Below are positions 17,495-26,699 of a DNA stretch of 51,738 bases, piece after piece. The notes under the pieces were generated by a model, which ran no database searches, was not told the origin of the DNA, and saw only the letters and a list, made by a program, of their open reading frames with translations. Origin of the DNA: MAG-120531 sp963934855 (GTDB lineage Bacteria > Bacteroidota > Bacteroidia > Flavobacteriales > Flavobacteriaceae); NCBI GenBank assembly GCA_963934855.1, contig CAWWAC010000011.1:1-51738 (forward strand), given 5' to 3'. The translations under genes were made by a program, and so were the position numbers. Positions within the stretch are counted from its first letter, which is position 1, and every line of letters starts with the position of its first letter.

Positions 17495-18577
17495 ATGTTT
17501 AATAGAAAACAACTCTCCCTGTTGGGAGCCTTGGCTTGGCTTCCTTTATACTTTTTAGTACAATGGATAAGCCATTACCCTGTGATTATAGAAAAATACT
17601 ACAGTCAAGGATTTTATCCTATCTGGTCTCAATTACTTAGAGCCCTATGGGGTCCAATTCCCTTTTCAGTGGGAGACATAGGATATTCAGCTCTTATTTT
17701 ATTTGGAGTAATAAAAATTTATACGCATATAAAAAGCAGTATGCCCTTTGAAAATTCACTTTTGTTCTTAGGTAAAAGTGTTTCTGTGCTATATATAACT
17801 TTTAACCTAAGCTGGGGGCTCAATTATTACAGACTTCCCCTACAAGAAACATTAAAGCTTACATTAATAGCAAAAGACAGTAGTGGGCTTAACAACCTTA
17901 CTACTGCACTTGTAAGAAAAGCAAACAGTCTTCATCTGTCATTAGAAACTGACCCCCTAAGGGCGTTAACGGTCCCTTATTCTGAAACAGATATACTAAA
18001 AAAAGCAAGCCAAGGATTTAAAGAAGTGGCAAAAAAATATCCAAACTTATATTATTCAAAGCCTGCTATAAAAAAAAGTCTTTTTGCCTTACCGCTCTCT
18101 TATATGGGTTATGCGGGCTATTTAAATCCGTTTAGCTTAGAAGCACAGATAAACCAAAAAATTCCAACATACAGATTACCTGCAGTAGCCACACACGAAA
18201 TAGGACATCAATTGGGCTATGCTTCAGAAAGAGACACTAATTTTATTGGCTACCTAGCTGCATTAGAGCATTCAGACTCCTATTTTAAATACGCTGCCAC
18301 TACCCTAGCACTTTCTTATTGTCTCGGAGACCTCAACAGAGAAAACACAACAGCATATAAGGTAGCCATTGAAATGCTGAGGCCAGGTATTTTAGAAAAC
18401 TTTAGATCGTCAAACCGTTTTTGGCAAGCTTATAAAAACCCTCTAAGTCCTTATTTTGAATCTGTTTTTAATAAGTTTTTAATAATAAATCATCAGCCCC
18501 AGGGCGTAAAAAGCTACGGACAAATGGTACAACTTCTTTTGGCTTATCACAGTGAATTCCCATTGAAGAAAAATTAA
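17495..18577 (+). CDS. DUF3810 membrane protein with HExxH metallopeptidase motif
   Basis: A 360-residue protein of the DUF3810 family. Three hydrophobic segments lie near the N-terminus (about 8-25, 58-78, 92-108). The soluble remainder contains the zinc-protease motif HEIGH (234-238), followed by SERDTNF (third-ligand glutamate, about 245). This pattern suggests a membrane-tethered zinc peptidase; activity is not demonstrated for the family as far as I know. The start at 17495 puts the first membrane helix directly at the N-terminus. Neighbours give no clue to the substrate. Confidence 0.85.
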   Translation: MFNRKQLSLLGALAWLPLYFLVQWISHYPVIIEKYYSQGFYPIWSQLLRALWGPIPFSVGDIGYSALILFGVIKIYTHIKSSMPFENSLLFLGKSVSVLYITFNLSWGLNYYRLPLQETLKLTLIAKDSSGLNNLTTALVRKANSLHLSLETDPLRALTVPYSETDILKKASQGFKEVAKKYPNLYYSKPAIKKSLFALPLSYMGYAGYLNPFSLEAQINQKIPTYRLPAVATHEIGHQLGYASERDTNFIGYLAALEHSDSYFKYAATTLALSYCLGDLNRENTTAYKVAIEMLRPGILENFRSSNRFWQAYKNPLSPYFESVFNKFLIINHQPQGVKSYGQMVQLLLAYHSEFPLKKN

Positions 18578-18776
18578 ATAAAATCCTACATCTTAATGTT
18601 CATATAGTCATATTTAAAAAATTAAGGACACTTGTAGTTTTTACCCTTTAGCATTAAATTACTTTGACAAATAAAAAATTAAAATTAAAAGCATTATTTT
18701 TTATCCTTTCTCTTATCTTTAGATTTCCCTTTTACAAAAAAAAAGGGTTTACATAAACCAACTAAATTTTATTTCT

Positions 18777-21722
18777 ATGAAATTAAAACTCCTTTTACTA
18801 AGCCTTTGCTTTGTGAGCAGCATAGCAGTAGCCCAAGATTATTTTCCCAAAAATGACGGGGTCAAAGTAAAAAACAATAACTACACAGCGCTAACCAATG
18901 CCCGCATTTATGTAAGCCCAACAGAGGTATTAAACAATGCCACCCTACTTATAAAAGATGGCAAAGTGGTAGCGGTTGGTGGCAAAATTAAGTTGCCAGC
19001 TCAGTCAGTAGTAACAGACCTTAGCGGTAAAACTATATATCCATCATTTATAGATCTGTATTCTGACTTTGGCGTGAATACCCCTAAATCTGAAGGCAGT
19101 GGTAGAGGTTCTCAATATGACCCTAGCCGTGAAGGGTTTTATTGGAATGACCATATCATGCCAGAAAATAACGCCATAGATCAATTTAAATTTAACGACA
19201 AGGCAGCTAAAGATTTAATGTCACAAGGTTTTGGTGTCGTAAATACTCATATACAAGACGGTATAGCTAGAGGGTCTGGTGCATTAATTGCATTGAACCC
19301 TCAAGAATCAGACGCTAAAAGAATTTTAGCAAGCCGTTCTGCGCAATATTTTTCTTTTACTAAAAGTGCAATAAAGAGCCAATCATATCCTGGTTCACTT
19401 ATGGGAGCTATGGCGTTGTTAAGACAGTTTTTCTCGGATGCCTCTTGGTATGCAAAAGGAAACAGCAACACCAGAGACCGTTCCATAGAAGCTTTTAATT
19501 CCAATAGAAGTTCTTTGGCCATTTTTGAAGCTGAAGATAAAGGAAATATTCTGAGAGCAGATCAAATTGGTGACCGTTACCAAATGTCTTTTACCATTTT
19601 AGGAGGCGGAGACAGTTATGAGGACATTGCTACTATTAAAGCGGCAAACGCCCCTATCATTGTACCTCTTAATTTTCCAGATGCCTATGATGTAGAAGAT
19701 CCTTTTCAAGCCAGTTATGTGTCATTAGAAGACATGAGGGCTTGGAACCAAGCACCTATGAATCCATCTTCAATTGCCAAAGCGGGAATTCCTTTTACCC
19801 TTACAGCGCACGGATTAAAAAACAAAAAAGATTTTTTAAAGAATCTTAGAAAATCTGTTCTGTATGGTCTAGATGAAACTAAGGCATTAGAGGCCCTAAC
19901 CACTTCACCTGCTAAATTGTTAGGAAGAACAGACTTAGGACACCTTAAAGTAGGAGCACTCGCTAATTTTATAGTGACCTCTGGGGACCTTTTTCTAGAA
20001 GATACTACACTATTTGAAAATTGGGTACAAGGATCTAAGAATATACTAGAAGATAAAGATATAGTAGACATTAGAGGGACTTACAATCTTTCCTTTGACA
20101 ACAAATTATTTAATTTAGATATTTCTGGGAGTTTAGATAAGCCTGCTGGAAAAGTAACTCAGGACAGTACAGATTTAAAAGCTAAACTCACTTATAATGA
20201 AGGTTGGCTTCATATGATCCTAACTGAAGAAGACGGAAGTGGAAAATACAGACTTTCTGCCATTGCTACAACTCCAGAGACTTTACAAGGAAAGGTCATA
20301 CTTGTAGACGGGATTGAAAAAGCCTTTTCAGCTACTAGAACTAAAGCCTATGAAGCTAAGAGCAAAACAACTACACCTATAGAAAAACCTATAGTCATGC
20401 CGGTGAGTTACCCAAATGTAGGATATGGATATACCCAGAGACCCATACAAGAAAATACCTTGTTTAAAAATGCTACTGTTTGGACCTCTGAAGCCTCAGG
20501 GGTGCTCGAAAATACTGACGTATTGGTTCAAAATGGAAAGATTGTTGAAATTGGAACTAATCTAGCGGCGGTAAATGCAAAAGTAATTGACGCCACTGGG
20601 AAACATCTCACTGCTGGAATTATAGACGAACACTCCCACATTGCTTTAAAAGCGGTGAATGAAGGAGGACAAAACAGTTCTGCAGAGGTGAGCATGGAAG
20701 ACGTGGTAGACCCTGAACATATAGGTATTTACAGAGACCTTGCTGGAGGGGTTACCAGCATGCAATTGTTACACGGTTCCGCCAATCCAATTGGAGGACG
20801 CTCTGCCATTATTAAATTAAAATGGGGGGCGCCTGCCAAAGAACTCATATATGTCAATTCTCCTAAATTTATAAAATTTGCATTGGGAGAAAATGTAAAA
20901 CAATCTAACTGGCAAAGTTATAGCCGTTTTCCTCAAACCAGAATGGGTGTAGAACAAATGCTAGTAAACTATTTCCAACGTGCCAAGGAATACGGAGCTT
21001 TGAAGAAAAGCAAACTGCCTTTTAGATATGACGAGGAAATGGAAGTCTTGGTAGAAATTTTAAATGGAGAACGTTATATTAGTGCTCACTCTTATGTGCA
21101 GAGTGAAATTAATATGCTCATGAAAGTAGCAGAGCAATTTAACTTCCGAATTAATACGTTTACACATATTTTAGAAGGATATAAGCTAGCAGACAAAATG
21201 GCTGAACACGGTGTTGGTGGTTCTACTTTTTCAGACTGGTGGGCATATAAATATGAAGTAAATGACGCCATTCCTTACAATGCAGCCATTATGCATAGCC
21301 AAGGGGTTACGGTAGCCATTAATTCAGATGACGCAGAAATGTCTAGACGCTTAAACCAAGAAGCAGCTAAAACTGTTAAATACGGTGGCATAAGTGAAGA
21401 AGAAGCATGGAAAATGGTTACCATTAACCCGGCTAAACTATTACACCTAGACCAAAGAGTAGGAAGTATTGCAGTTGGAAAAGACGCAGACTTAGTACTC
21501 TGGAACGCACACCCACTTTCTATATATGCCAAATCTGAAAAAACCATGATAGAAGGAGTTACCTACTTTGATATTGAAAAGGACAAAGCGCAAAGAATTT
21601 CCATACAAAAAGAACGCAATACCCTTATTCAAATGATGATTGCGGATAAAAAAAGTGGTGCTCCCACACAGGCTCCTAAAAAAAGTATGAAAGTAGAATT
21701 TCATTGTGACACCGAACTATAA
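18777..21722 (+). CDS. Large exported protein with two amidohydrolase domains
   Basis: A 981-residue protein with a signal peptide ending near SIAVAQ. Two amidohydrolase-like units follow. The N-terminal unit (about 40-440) has the composite-domain entry TLLIKDGKVVAVGG and the C-terminal closing LGHLKVGALANF. Its metal motif is replaced by FIDLYSDFG, so it is probably inactive. The C-terminal unit (about 560-950) has ENTDVLVQNGKIVEIG, DEHSHIALKAV (HxH, about 617-619), ISAHSY, FTHILEG and AINSDDAEMSR, an apparently complete metal site. Substrates of this group (imidazolonepropionase-like or prolidase-like) are uncertain. It is followed after 21 bases by a shorter related gene, so the two probably act together. 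Confidence 0.9.
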   Translation: MKLKLLLLSLCFVSSIAVAQDYFPKNDGVKVKNNNYTALTNARIYVSPTEVLNNATLLIKDGKVVAVGGKIKLPAQSVVTDLSGKTIYPSFIDLYSDFGVNTPKSEGSGRGSQYDPSREGFYWNDHIMPENNAIDQFKFNDKAAKDLMSQGFGVVNTHIQDGIARGSGALIALNPQESDAKRILASRSAQYFSFTKSAIKSQSYPGSLMGAMALLRQFFSDASWYAKGNSNTRDRSIEAFNSNRSSLAIFEAEDKGNILRADQIGDRYQMSFTILGGGDSYEDIATIKAANAPIIVPLNFPDAYDVEDPFQASYVSLEDMRAWNQAPMNPSSIAKAGIPFTLTAHGLKNKKDFLKNLRKSVLYGLDETKALEALTTSPAKLLGRTDLGHLKVGALANFIVTSGDLFLEDTTLFENWVQGSKNILEDKDIVDIRGTYNLSFDNKLFNLDISGSLDKPAGKVTQDSTDLKAKLTYNEGWLHMILTEEDGSGKYRLSAIATTPETLQGKVILVDGIEKAFSATRTKAYEAKSKTTTPIEKPIVMPVSYPNVGYGYTQRPIQENTLFKNATVWTSEASGVLENTDVLVQNGKIVEIGTNLAAVNAKVIDATGKHLTAGIIDEHSHIALKAVNEGGQNSSAEVSMEDVVDPEHIGIYRDLAGGVTSMQLLHGSANPIGGRSAIIKLKWGAPAKELIYVNSPKFIKFALGENVKQSNWQSYSRFPQTRMGVEQMLVNYFQRAKEYGALKKSKLPFRYDEEMEVLVEILNGERYISAHSYVQSEINMLMKVAEQFNFRINTFTHILEGYKLADKMAEHGVGGSTFSDWWAYKYEVNDAIPYNAAIMHSQGVTVAINSDDAEMSRRLNQEAAKTVKYGGISEEEAWKMVTINPAKLLHLDQRVGSIAVGKDADLVLWNAHPLSIYAKSEKTMIEGVTYFDIEKDKAQRISIQKERNTLIQMMIADKKSGAPTQAPKKSMKVEFHCDTEL

Positions 21723-21743
21723 GAGTTTATTAAAAACATTAAA

Positions 21744-23045
21744 ATGAACAAAATGAAACATATAAAAATAAATATACTAGCCCTTTTATTAATGGCCTTC
21801 AGTAGTCTTTTTGCTCAGCAAACGCCTGCTATTGCTCAAAAACAAGCCATTAGTATTCAGGGAGTGGTGGCGCATATTGGAAATGGAACTGTCATAGAAA
21901 ATGCTACTATTGTCTTTAAAAATGGTGTGATTACCGCTATTGGAGGTTCAGATACTCCTACAGAAGGAAAAGTCATTACAGCTCCTGGTAAACACTTATA
22001 TCCTGGATTTATTGCCAACTGTTCTTCATTAGGACTTGTAGAAATTGACGCAGTACGTGCCACAGATGACCAAGACGAAATTGGAGAGATTATTCCTCAT
22101 ATTAGGTCTCTTGTAGCTTATAATGCAGAATCTAAAGTGGTAGAAAGTATGCGTCCAAACGGTATTTTATTGGCACAGGTATCTCCTAAAGGCGGTTTTA
22201 TATCTGGTACCTCATCTATTATGCAATTAGATGCATGGAATTGGGAAGATGCCACCGTAAAAACAGACGATGCCGTTCATATGAATTGGCCCTCTAGCTT
22301 TAAAAGAGGCCGCTGGTGGATGGGAGAAGACGCAGCTTTAAAGCCTAATGATAAATACAAAAGGGATATAGACGCCTTTGTGAGCTTTATGGAGAACGCT
22401 AAAGTGTATAGGGCAGCTTTAGCTACAGAAAAAAATAGGCCTTATGAAGCAACACAAGGTTTATTTAGTGGGTCTCAAAAATTATTTATAACTGCTAATG
22501 GTGAGAAAGAAATCATAGATGCAGTCACTACTGCCAAACAATTAGGAGTTAAACATGTAGTACTTGTAGGAGGTGCAGCATCTTATAAAATCACAGACTT
22601 CTTAATGAAAAATCAAATTCCTGTTTTAGTAGAAGGTACTCATAATTTACCTGGCTCAGATGACTCAGATTACGACCAACCATACAAACTGCCAAAATTA
22701 TTGACAGATGCTGGTATACTAGTGAGTATTCAAAATTCAGATGCGGCCAACTTCCAAAATAGAAATCTACCCTTTTATGCAGGACAAGTAGTAGGCCAAG
22801 GAATGGACAAAGAAACAGCCCTTTCACTGATCACCCTAAACGCAGCCAAAATACTTGGAATAGACCAAGAATTTGGAAGTTTAGAAGTAGGTAAAAGTGC
22901 TACTTTATTTATCTCTAAGGGAGATGCTCTAGACATGCGAACCAACGAAGTACAAGCCGCTTTTATTCAGGGAAGAGAAATCTCTTTGGAAACACACCAA
23001 ACCGAACTTTGGAAAAGGTATATGGGAAAATTTGAGAGGCAATAA
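21744..23045 (+). CDS. Exported amidohydrolase-like protein, probably catalytically degenerate
   Basis: A 433-residue amidohydrolase-fold protein. The signal peptide ends near FSSLFAQQ. The beta-sandwich entry is recognisable (ENATIVFKNGVITAIGG, followed by GKHLYPGFIANCSS), as is the closing segment (LGIDQEFGSLEVGKSATLF). The residues that should form the HxH metal site after the PGF turn are ANCSSLG, with no histidine pair. This resembles the N-terminal unit of the preceding protein and suggests a structural or binding role. The 21-base spacing and shared ancestry argue for an operon and perhaps a complex. A terminator follows. Confidence 0.85.
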   Translation: MNKMKHIKINILALLLMAFSSLFAQQTPAIAQKQAISIQGVVAHIGNGTVIENATIVFKNGVITAIGGSDTPTEGKVITAPGKHLYPGFIANCSSLGLVEIDAVRATDDQDEIGEIIPHIRSLVAYNAESKVVESMRPNGILLAQVSPKGGFISGTSSIMQLDAWNWEDATVKTDDAVHMNWPSSFKRGRWWMGEDAALKPNDKYKRDIDAFVSFMENAKVYRAALATEKNRPYEATQGLFSGSQKLFITANGEKEIIDAVTTAKQLGVKHVVLVGGAASYKITDFLMKNQIPVLVEGTHNLPGSDDSDYDQPYKLPKLLTDAGILVSIQNSDAANFQNRNLPFYAGQVVGQGMDKETALSLITLNAAKILGIDQEFGSLEVGKSATLFISKGDALDMRTNEVQAAFIQGREISLETHQTELWKRYMGKFERQ

Positions 23046-23070
23046 ACTCCTTATTTATATCAATAAATTT

Positions 23071-23101
23071 AAGAGGGCTTTGCTAAAAGGCCCTCTTTTT
23101 T
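23071..23101 (+). terminator. Terminator after the amidohydrolase operon
   Basis: Hairpin AAGAGGGC (23071-23078) with GCCCTCTT (23090-23097), followed by T to 23101, located 25 bases after the stop. Confidence 0.85.
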
Positions 23102-23116
23102 GTTTGTAAAATAACT

Positions 23117-23124
23117 TACTTTTG
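23117..23124 (+). promoter_or_regulatory. Candidate −7 box (TACTTTTG) for the SpoU methyltransferase
   Basis: TACTTTTG matches TAnnTTTG and ends only 4 bases before the ATG at 23129, between a terminator and the gene. Transcription from it would give an essentially leaderless mRNA. No −33 TTG lies at 17-23 bases. Confidence 0.4.
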
Positions 23125-23128
23125 TAAG

Positions 23129-23953
23129 ATGGATTCTCAAAAAATAATCAGCAGTTTACAAAATCCTAGCGTTAAGGACATGGTGCGGCTCAAAGAGAAA
23201 TCTAGAGCCAGAACACAGGCTCAAAAATTTGTTGTTGAAGGAGTTAGAGAATTACAGCTGGCTATTGACGCTGGCTATGAAATTATAGCCTGGTACTATC
23301 AGGCCCAAATTTGCTCTAAAGAGACTCTTTTAAAAATACAAAAATCATTTCATGACCATCAGCAGTATCCTATTTCACCCATACAATTAAGTGCGTCCGT
23401 ATATGAAAAGATAGCGCAGAGGAATACCACAGAAGGAGTTATTGCCTTGGCTAAGCCAAAATCACACCGGCTGAGTGATCTTTCTTTTAAAAATAAAAAT
23501 CCTTTAATATTAGTGGCAGAAGCGCCAGAAAAGCCTGGTAATATTGGGGCCTTGCTTCGCACAGCCGATGCTGCAAATCTAGATGCAGTCATTATTGCCA
23601 ACCCAAAATCTGACCTCTATAATCCCAACATCATACGCTCCTCTGTGGGTGGTGTATTCACAGTTCCAGTAGCCATGGGCAGCAGCACAGAAGTGCTGGA
23701 ATACCTGCAAGGTATAAAAGCGAATGTCTACGCAGCTGCACTTCAGGCTTCAAAGCACTATACAGAGGTAAGCTATAGTGGTCCTACTGCTATTGTAGTA
23801 GGCACAGAAGCCACCGGCTTAGAAGCCCTTTGGCTGGAAGGTTCCAACCAAAACATTCGCATTCCCATGCGGGGTGCTATAGATTCTATGAATGTTTCTG
23901 TAGCAGCAGGAATTTTAATTTTTGAAGCTCTTAGACAAAGAGACCTTTTGTAG
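23129..23953 (+). CDS. TrmH/SpoU-family RNA 2'-O-methyltransferase
   Basis: A 274-residue SPOUT methyltransferase acting on rRNA or tRNA ribose. The N-terminal SpoU substrate-binding domain includes NPSVKDMVRLKEKSR and FVVEGVRELQLA. The knotted cofactor domain shows the three motifs: PGNIGALLRTADAA, the GTEATGLEA loop and RIPMRGAIDSMNVSVAAG. The exact target base cannot be read from the sequence; homologues include RlmB and TsnR-like enzymes. It lies 18 bases before the rel gene and may be co-transcribed with it. Confidence 0.92.
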   Translation: MDSQKIISSLQNPSVKDMVRLKEKSRARTQAQKFVVEGVRELQLAIDAGYEIIAWYYQAQICSKETLLKIQKSFHDHQQYPISPIQLSASVYEKIAQRNTTEGVIALAKPKSHRLSDLSFKNKNPLILVAEAPEKPGNIGALLRTADAANLDAVIIANPKSDLYNPNIIRSSVGGVFTVPVAMGSSTEVLEYLQGIKANVYAAALQASKHYTEVSYSGPTAIVVGTEATGLEALWLEGSNQNIRIPMRGAIDSMNVSVAAGILIFEALRQRDLL

Positions 23954-23971
23954 AATCCCTATCTTTAATAT

Positions 23972-26179
23972 ATGTTAAGTGAACAAGCCATTATAGAAGA
24001 AAATAAAGCCATTGCTAAGGAGTATAAAGAACTGCTACGAATTAGTTATCAGTCATTGAGTGTAGCTGACAAAAAACTTATACGCTTGGCATTTGATACT
24101 GCAGTAGACGCCCATAGTGATCAGAGAAGAAAGTCCGGAGAAGCTTATATTTTTCATCCCATTGCGGTAGCAAAAATTGTGGCTTCAGAGATAGGTTTAG
24201 ACGCAGCCTCAATTGCAGCGGCACTGCTACATGATGTGGTAGAAGATACTTCTTATACACTTCCAGACATTGAACGTATGTTTGGAAGTGTAGTGGCAAA
24301 GATTGTAGATGGATTAACCAAAATTGCACACTTAAAAAAAGATATGAATATCTCCCAACAAGCGGAGAATTTCAGAAAAATGCTCTTAACACTTAATGAT
24401 GATGTGAGGGTTATTATTATCAAGATTGCAGACCGCTATCACAATATGCTCACCATGGACTCCATGCCAGAACATAAGCAACTAAAAATAGCCTCTGAAA
24501 CGCTTTATATATATGCGCCGCTAGCGCACAGAATTGGCCTTTATAATATAAAAACAGCCTTAGAAGACCTTAGCTTAAAATATACAGAACCTGAAGTTTT
24601 TAATGATATTGCCAATAAAATTGAAGACAGCAAGGAAGATCAGCAACGGTATATTGATGATTTTACAAACAGTATAAAGAATTCACTGGCTAAAGAAAAA
24701 TTTAAATATACCATAAAAGGTAGAATGAAATCTATTTTCTCTATCCGGAGAAAAATGAAAAAGCAGCAAGTAAATTTTGACGAAATTTATGATAAGTTTG
24801 CTATTAGAATTGTGTACCAAGCGGCTCCTGATGAAGAGAAATTTCTAGCATGGAAAATATATTCTATTGTAACTGACTACTTTACTCCCAACCCAGTAAG
24901 GCTCAGAGATTGGATTTCTTCTCCAAAAACTAATGGCTATGAAGCTCTTCACATTACAGTAATGGGCCCTAAAGGAAAATGGGTAGAAGTGCAAATTAGA
25001 TCTGAACGCATGCATGAAATTGCTGAAAAAGGATATGCGGCTCATTTTAAATATAAACACGGAGACCAAAAAGAGCAGGGTATTGACATCTGGCTTAATA
25101 GGCTTCAAGAAGCGCTAGAAAATGAAAATGTAAATGCAGTAGATTTTGTAGAGGAATTTAAGTTAAACCTTTATTCTAAAGAGATATTTGTATTCACCCC
25201 AAAAGGAGAGCTTAAATCTCTTCCAAAAGGAGCCACGCCTCTAGATTTTGCCTTTACTATACATACGGAAATTGGAACTAAAACAAGAGGCGCTAAAGTA
25301 AACGGAAAACTAGTGCCCTTAAACACCACTTTACACTCAGGAGATCAGGTAGAAGTAATTACTTCTGAAAATGCAAAGCCTACCCAGAACTGGTTAAATT
25401 ATGCCACTACATCTAAGGCTAGAGCTAAAATTAAAACCATATTAAAAGAAGATAAAAAATCTATAGCTGAAGAGGGAAAAGAGATTCTAAGAAGAAAATT
25501 GAGGTCTCAAAAAATCAATATTAATGAAGACACTATTAATAAACTAGTCACTTTTTTTAAACTTAAAACAAGTCTAGACCTTTATTACAGAGTAGGTAGT
25601 GGCGTAATTGACAATGTAAAAATTAAAGACTTTGCTGCCTCTTACAACAATGCTTTTATTTCATTTTTTAAAAATAAAATTAGAAGAAACCCTCTGCCCC
25701 AAGAAATTGACAAGGAAGAAATTACTGCTAATTATGATACCTTAGTTTTCGGTCAAGATGAAGAAAAACTACCCTATAAATTATCTCCCTGCTGCCAAAC
25801 TATTCCAGGAGATGATGTCTTTGGTTTTATCAGTATTAACGACGGAATTAAAGTGCATAAAAAAAATTGTCCTAATGCCATTTCTCTTCAATCTAATTAT
25901 GCATACAGAATTATTGCAGCCCACTGGATAGACTCCACACAGGAGGAATTTTCTGCAGAAATTGCTCTTCACGGCATAGATCATTTAGGCCTTGTAAGCA
26001 ATATCACCAAAGTAATTTCTAACCAAATGAATGTGAATATGAGATCCATTAATTTTAACACAGATGGGGGCACCTTTAGCGGCAAGATTAAAGTAGTGGT
26101 TAAGAACAACAACACACTGCAAAAGCTCATCAGTAATTTAAAGCATATTAACGGTATTGATAAAGTAAGTAGATTATAA
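23972..26179 (+). CDS. rel: Bifunctional (p)ppGpp synthetase/hydrolase (RelA/SpoT family)
   Basis: Stringent-response enzyme that makes and degrades the alarmone (p)ppGpp. It has 735 residues, normal for a long RSH. An HD hydrolase domain lies near the N-terminus, with FHPIAVAKI and ALLHDVVEDT (His87, Asp88). The synthetase domain lies in the middle, with IKGRMKSIFSI, RLRDWISSPKTNGYEALH and VEVQIRSERMHEIAEKGYAAH. Then come the TGS domain (EIFVFTPKGELKSLPKGATP), a CC-type zinc region (SPCCQTIPGDDVFGF) and a C-terminal ACT domain from about 660. Both catalytic halves look intact. It is followed by a Fur-family gene after 40 bases. Confidence 0.95.
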   Translation: MLSEQAIIEENKAIAKEYKELLRISYQSLSVADKKLIRLAFDTAVDAHSDQRRKSGEAYIFHPIAVAKIVASEIGLDAASIAAALLHDVVEDTSYTLPDIERMFGSVVAKIVDGLTKIAHLKKDMNISQQAENFRKMLLTLNDDVRVIIIKIADRYHNMLTMDSMPEHKQLKIASETLYIYAPLAHRIGLYNIKTALEDLSLKYTEPEVFNDIANKIEDSKEDQQRYIDDFTNSIKNSLAKEKFKYTIKGRMKSIFSIRRKMKKQQVNFDEIYDKFAIRIVYQAAPDEEKFLAWKIYSIVTDYFTPNPVRLRDWISSPKTNGYEALHITVMGPKGKWVEVQIRSERMHEIAEKGYAAHFKYKHGDQKEQGIDIWLNRLQEALENENVNAVDFVEEFKLNLYSKEIFVFTPKGELKSLPKGATPLDFAFTIHTEIGTKTRGAKVNGKLVPLNTTLHSGDQVEVITSENAKPTQNWLNYATTSKARAKIKTILKEDKKSIAEEGKEILRRKLRSQKININEDTINKLVTFFKLKTSLDLYYRVGSGVIDNVKIKDFAASYNNAFISFFKNKIRRNPLPQEIDKEEITANYDTLVFGQDEEKLPYKLSPCCQTIPGDDVFGFISINDGIKVHKKNCPNAISLQSNYAYRIIAAHWIDSTQEEFSAEIALHGIDHLGLVSNITKVISNQMNVNMRSINFNTDGGTFSGKIKVVVKNNNTLQKLISNLKHINGIDKVSRL

Positions 26180-26219
26180 AATTTAGCATTACCTTTACTC
26201 CTTAAGTCCCGTTTTATCC

Positions 26220-26678
26220 ATGGCTTCTTTAGAAAAAAATCAAGAAATAGTTAAGAATGTTTTTACCGCTTTTTTAGAGGGAAACGGTCATAGAAAAACA
26301 CCTGAACGCTATGCAATTCTTCAAGAAATTTACGACAGTGAAACTCATTTTGATATTGAATCTCTATACATTCAAATGAAAAATAAGAATTACAGAGTAA
26401 GTAGAGCCACTTTGTATAACACCATAGAAATTTTAATGGATTGCAAACTGGTGAGGAGACATCAATTTGTAAAAAACCAAGCACAGTACGAAAAATCCTA
26501 TTTTGACCACCAGCATGACCACGTTATTTTAACAGATACTGGAGAAGTAATTGAATTTTGTGATCCTAGAATTCAAGCGATAAAAAAAACAATAGAAGAC
26601 GTTTTTAAAATAAAAATAAACAACCATTCTTTATACTTTTACGGCACCAGAGAACAGGCTGGTGACACAGAAGCATAA
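26220..26678 (+). CDS. Fur-family metal-responsive transcription regulator
   Basis: A 152-residue DNA-binding regulator of the ferric-uptake-repressor family. The winged-helix domain shows HRKTPERYAILQEI and NYRVSRATLYNTIEIL (recognition helix). The dimerisation domain has the metal-site pattern FDHQHDHVIL, with Glu and His further on (FCDPR, INNHSLYFYG). The CxxC structural zinc site of E. coli-type Fur is replaced by TDTGE, as I recall for flavobacterial Fur proteins. Likely targets are iron-uptake genes, none of which are in this window. It lies 21 bases before purA. Confidence 0.9.
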   Translation: MASLEKNQEIVKNVFTAFLEGNGHRKTPERYAILQEIYDSETHFDIESLYIQMKNKNYRVSRATLYNTIEILMDCKLVRRHQFVKNQAQYEKSYFDHQHDHVILTDTGEVIEFCDPRIQAIKKTIEDVFKIKINNHSLYFYGTREQAGDTEA

Positions 26679-26699
26679 ACACAAAACAACTAGCGTATA

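Noticed and set aside
18727..18749. CCCTTT...AAAGGG hairpin before the large amidohydrolase gene, as a terminator or riboswitch.
   Set aside because: The stem is short, the loop is mostly A, and no U tract or conserved core follows.
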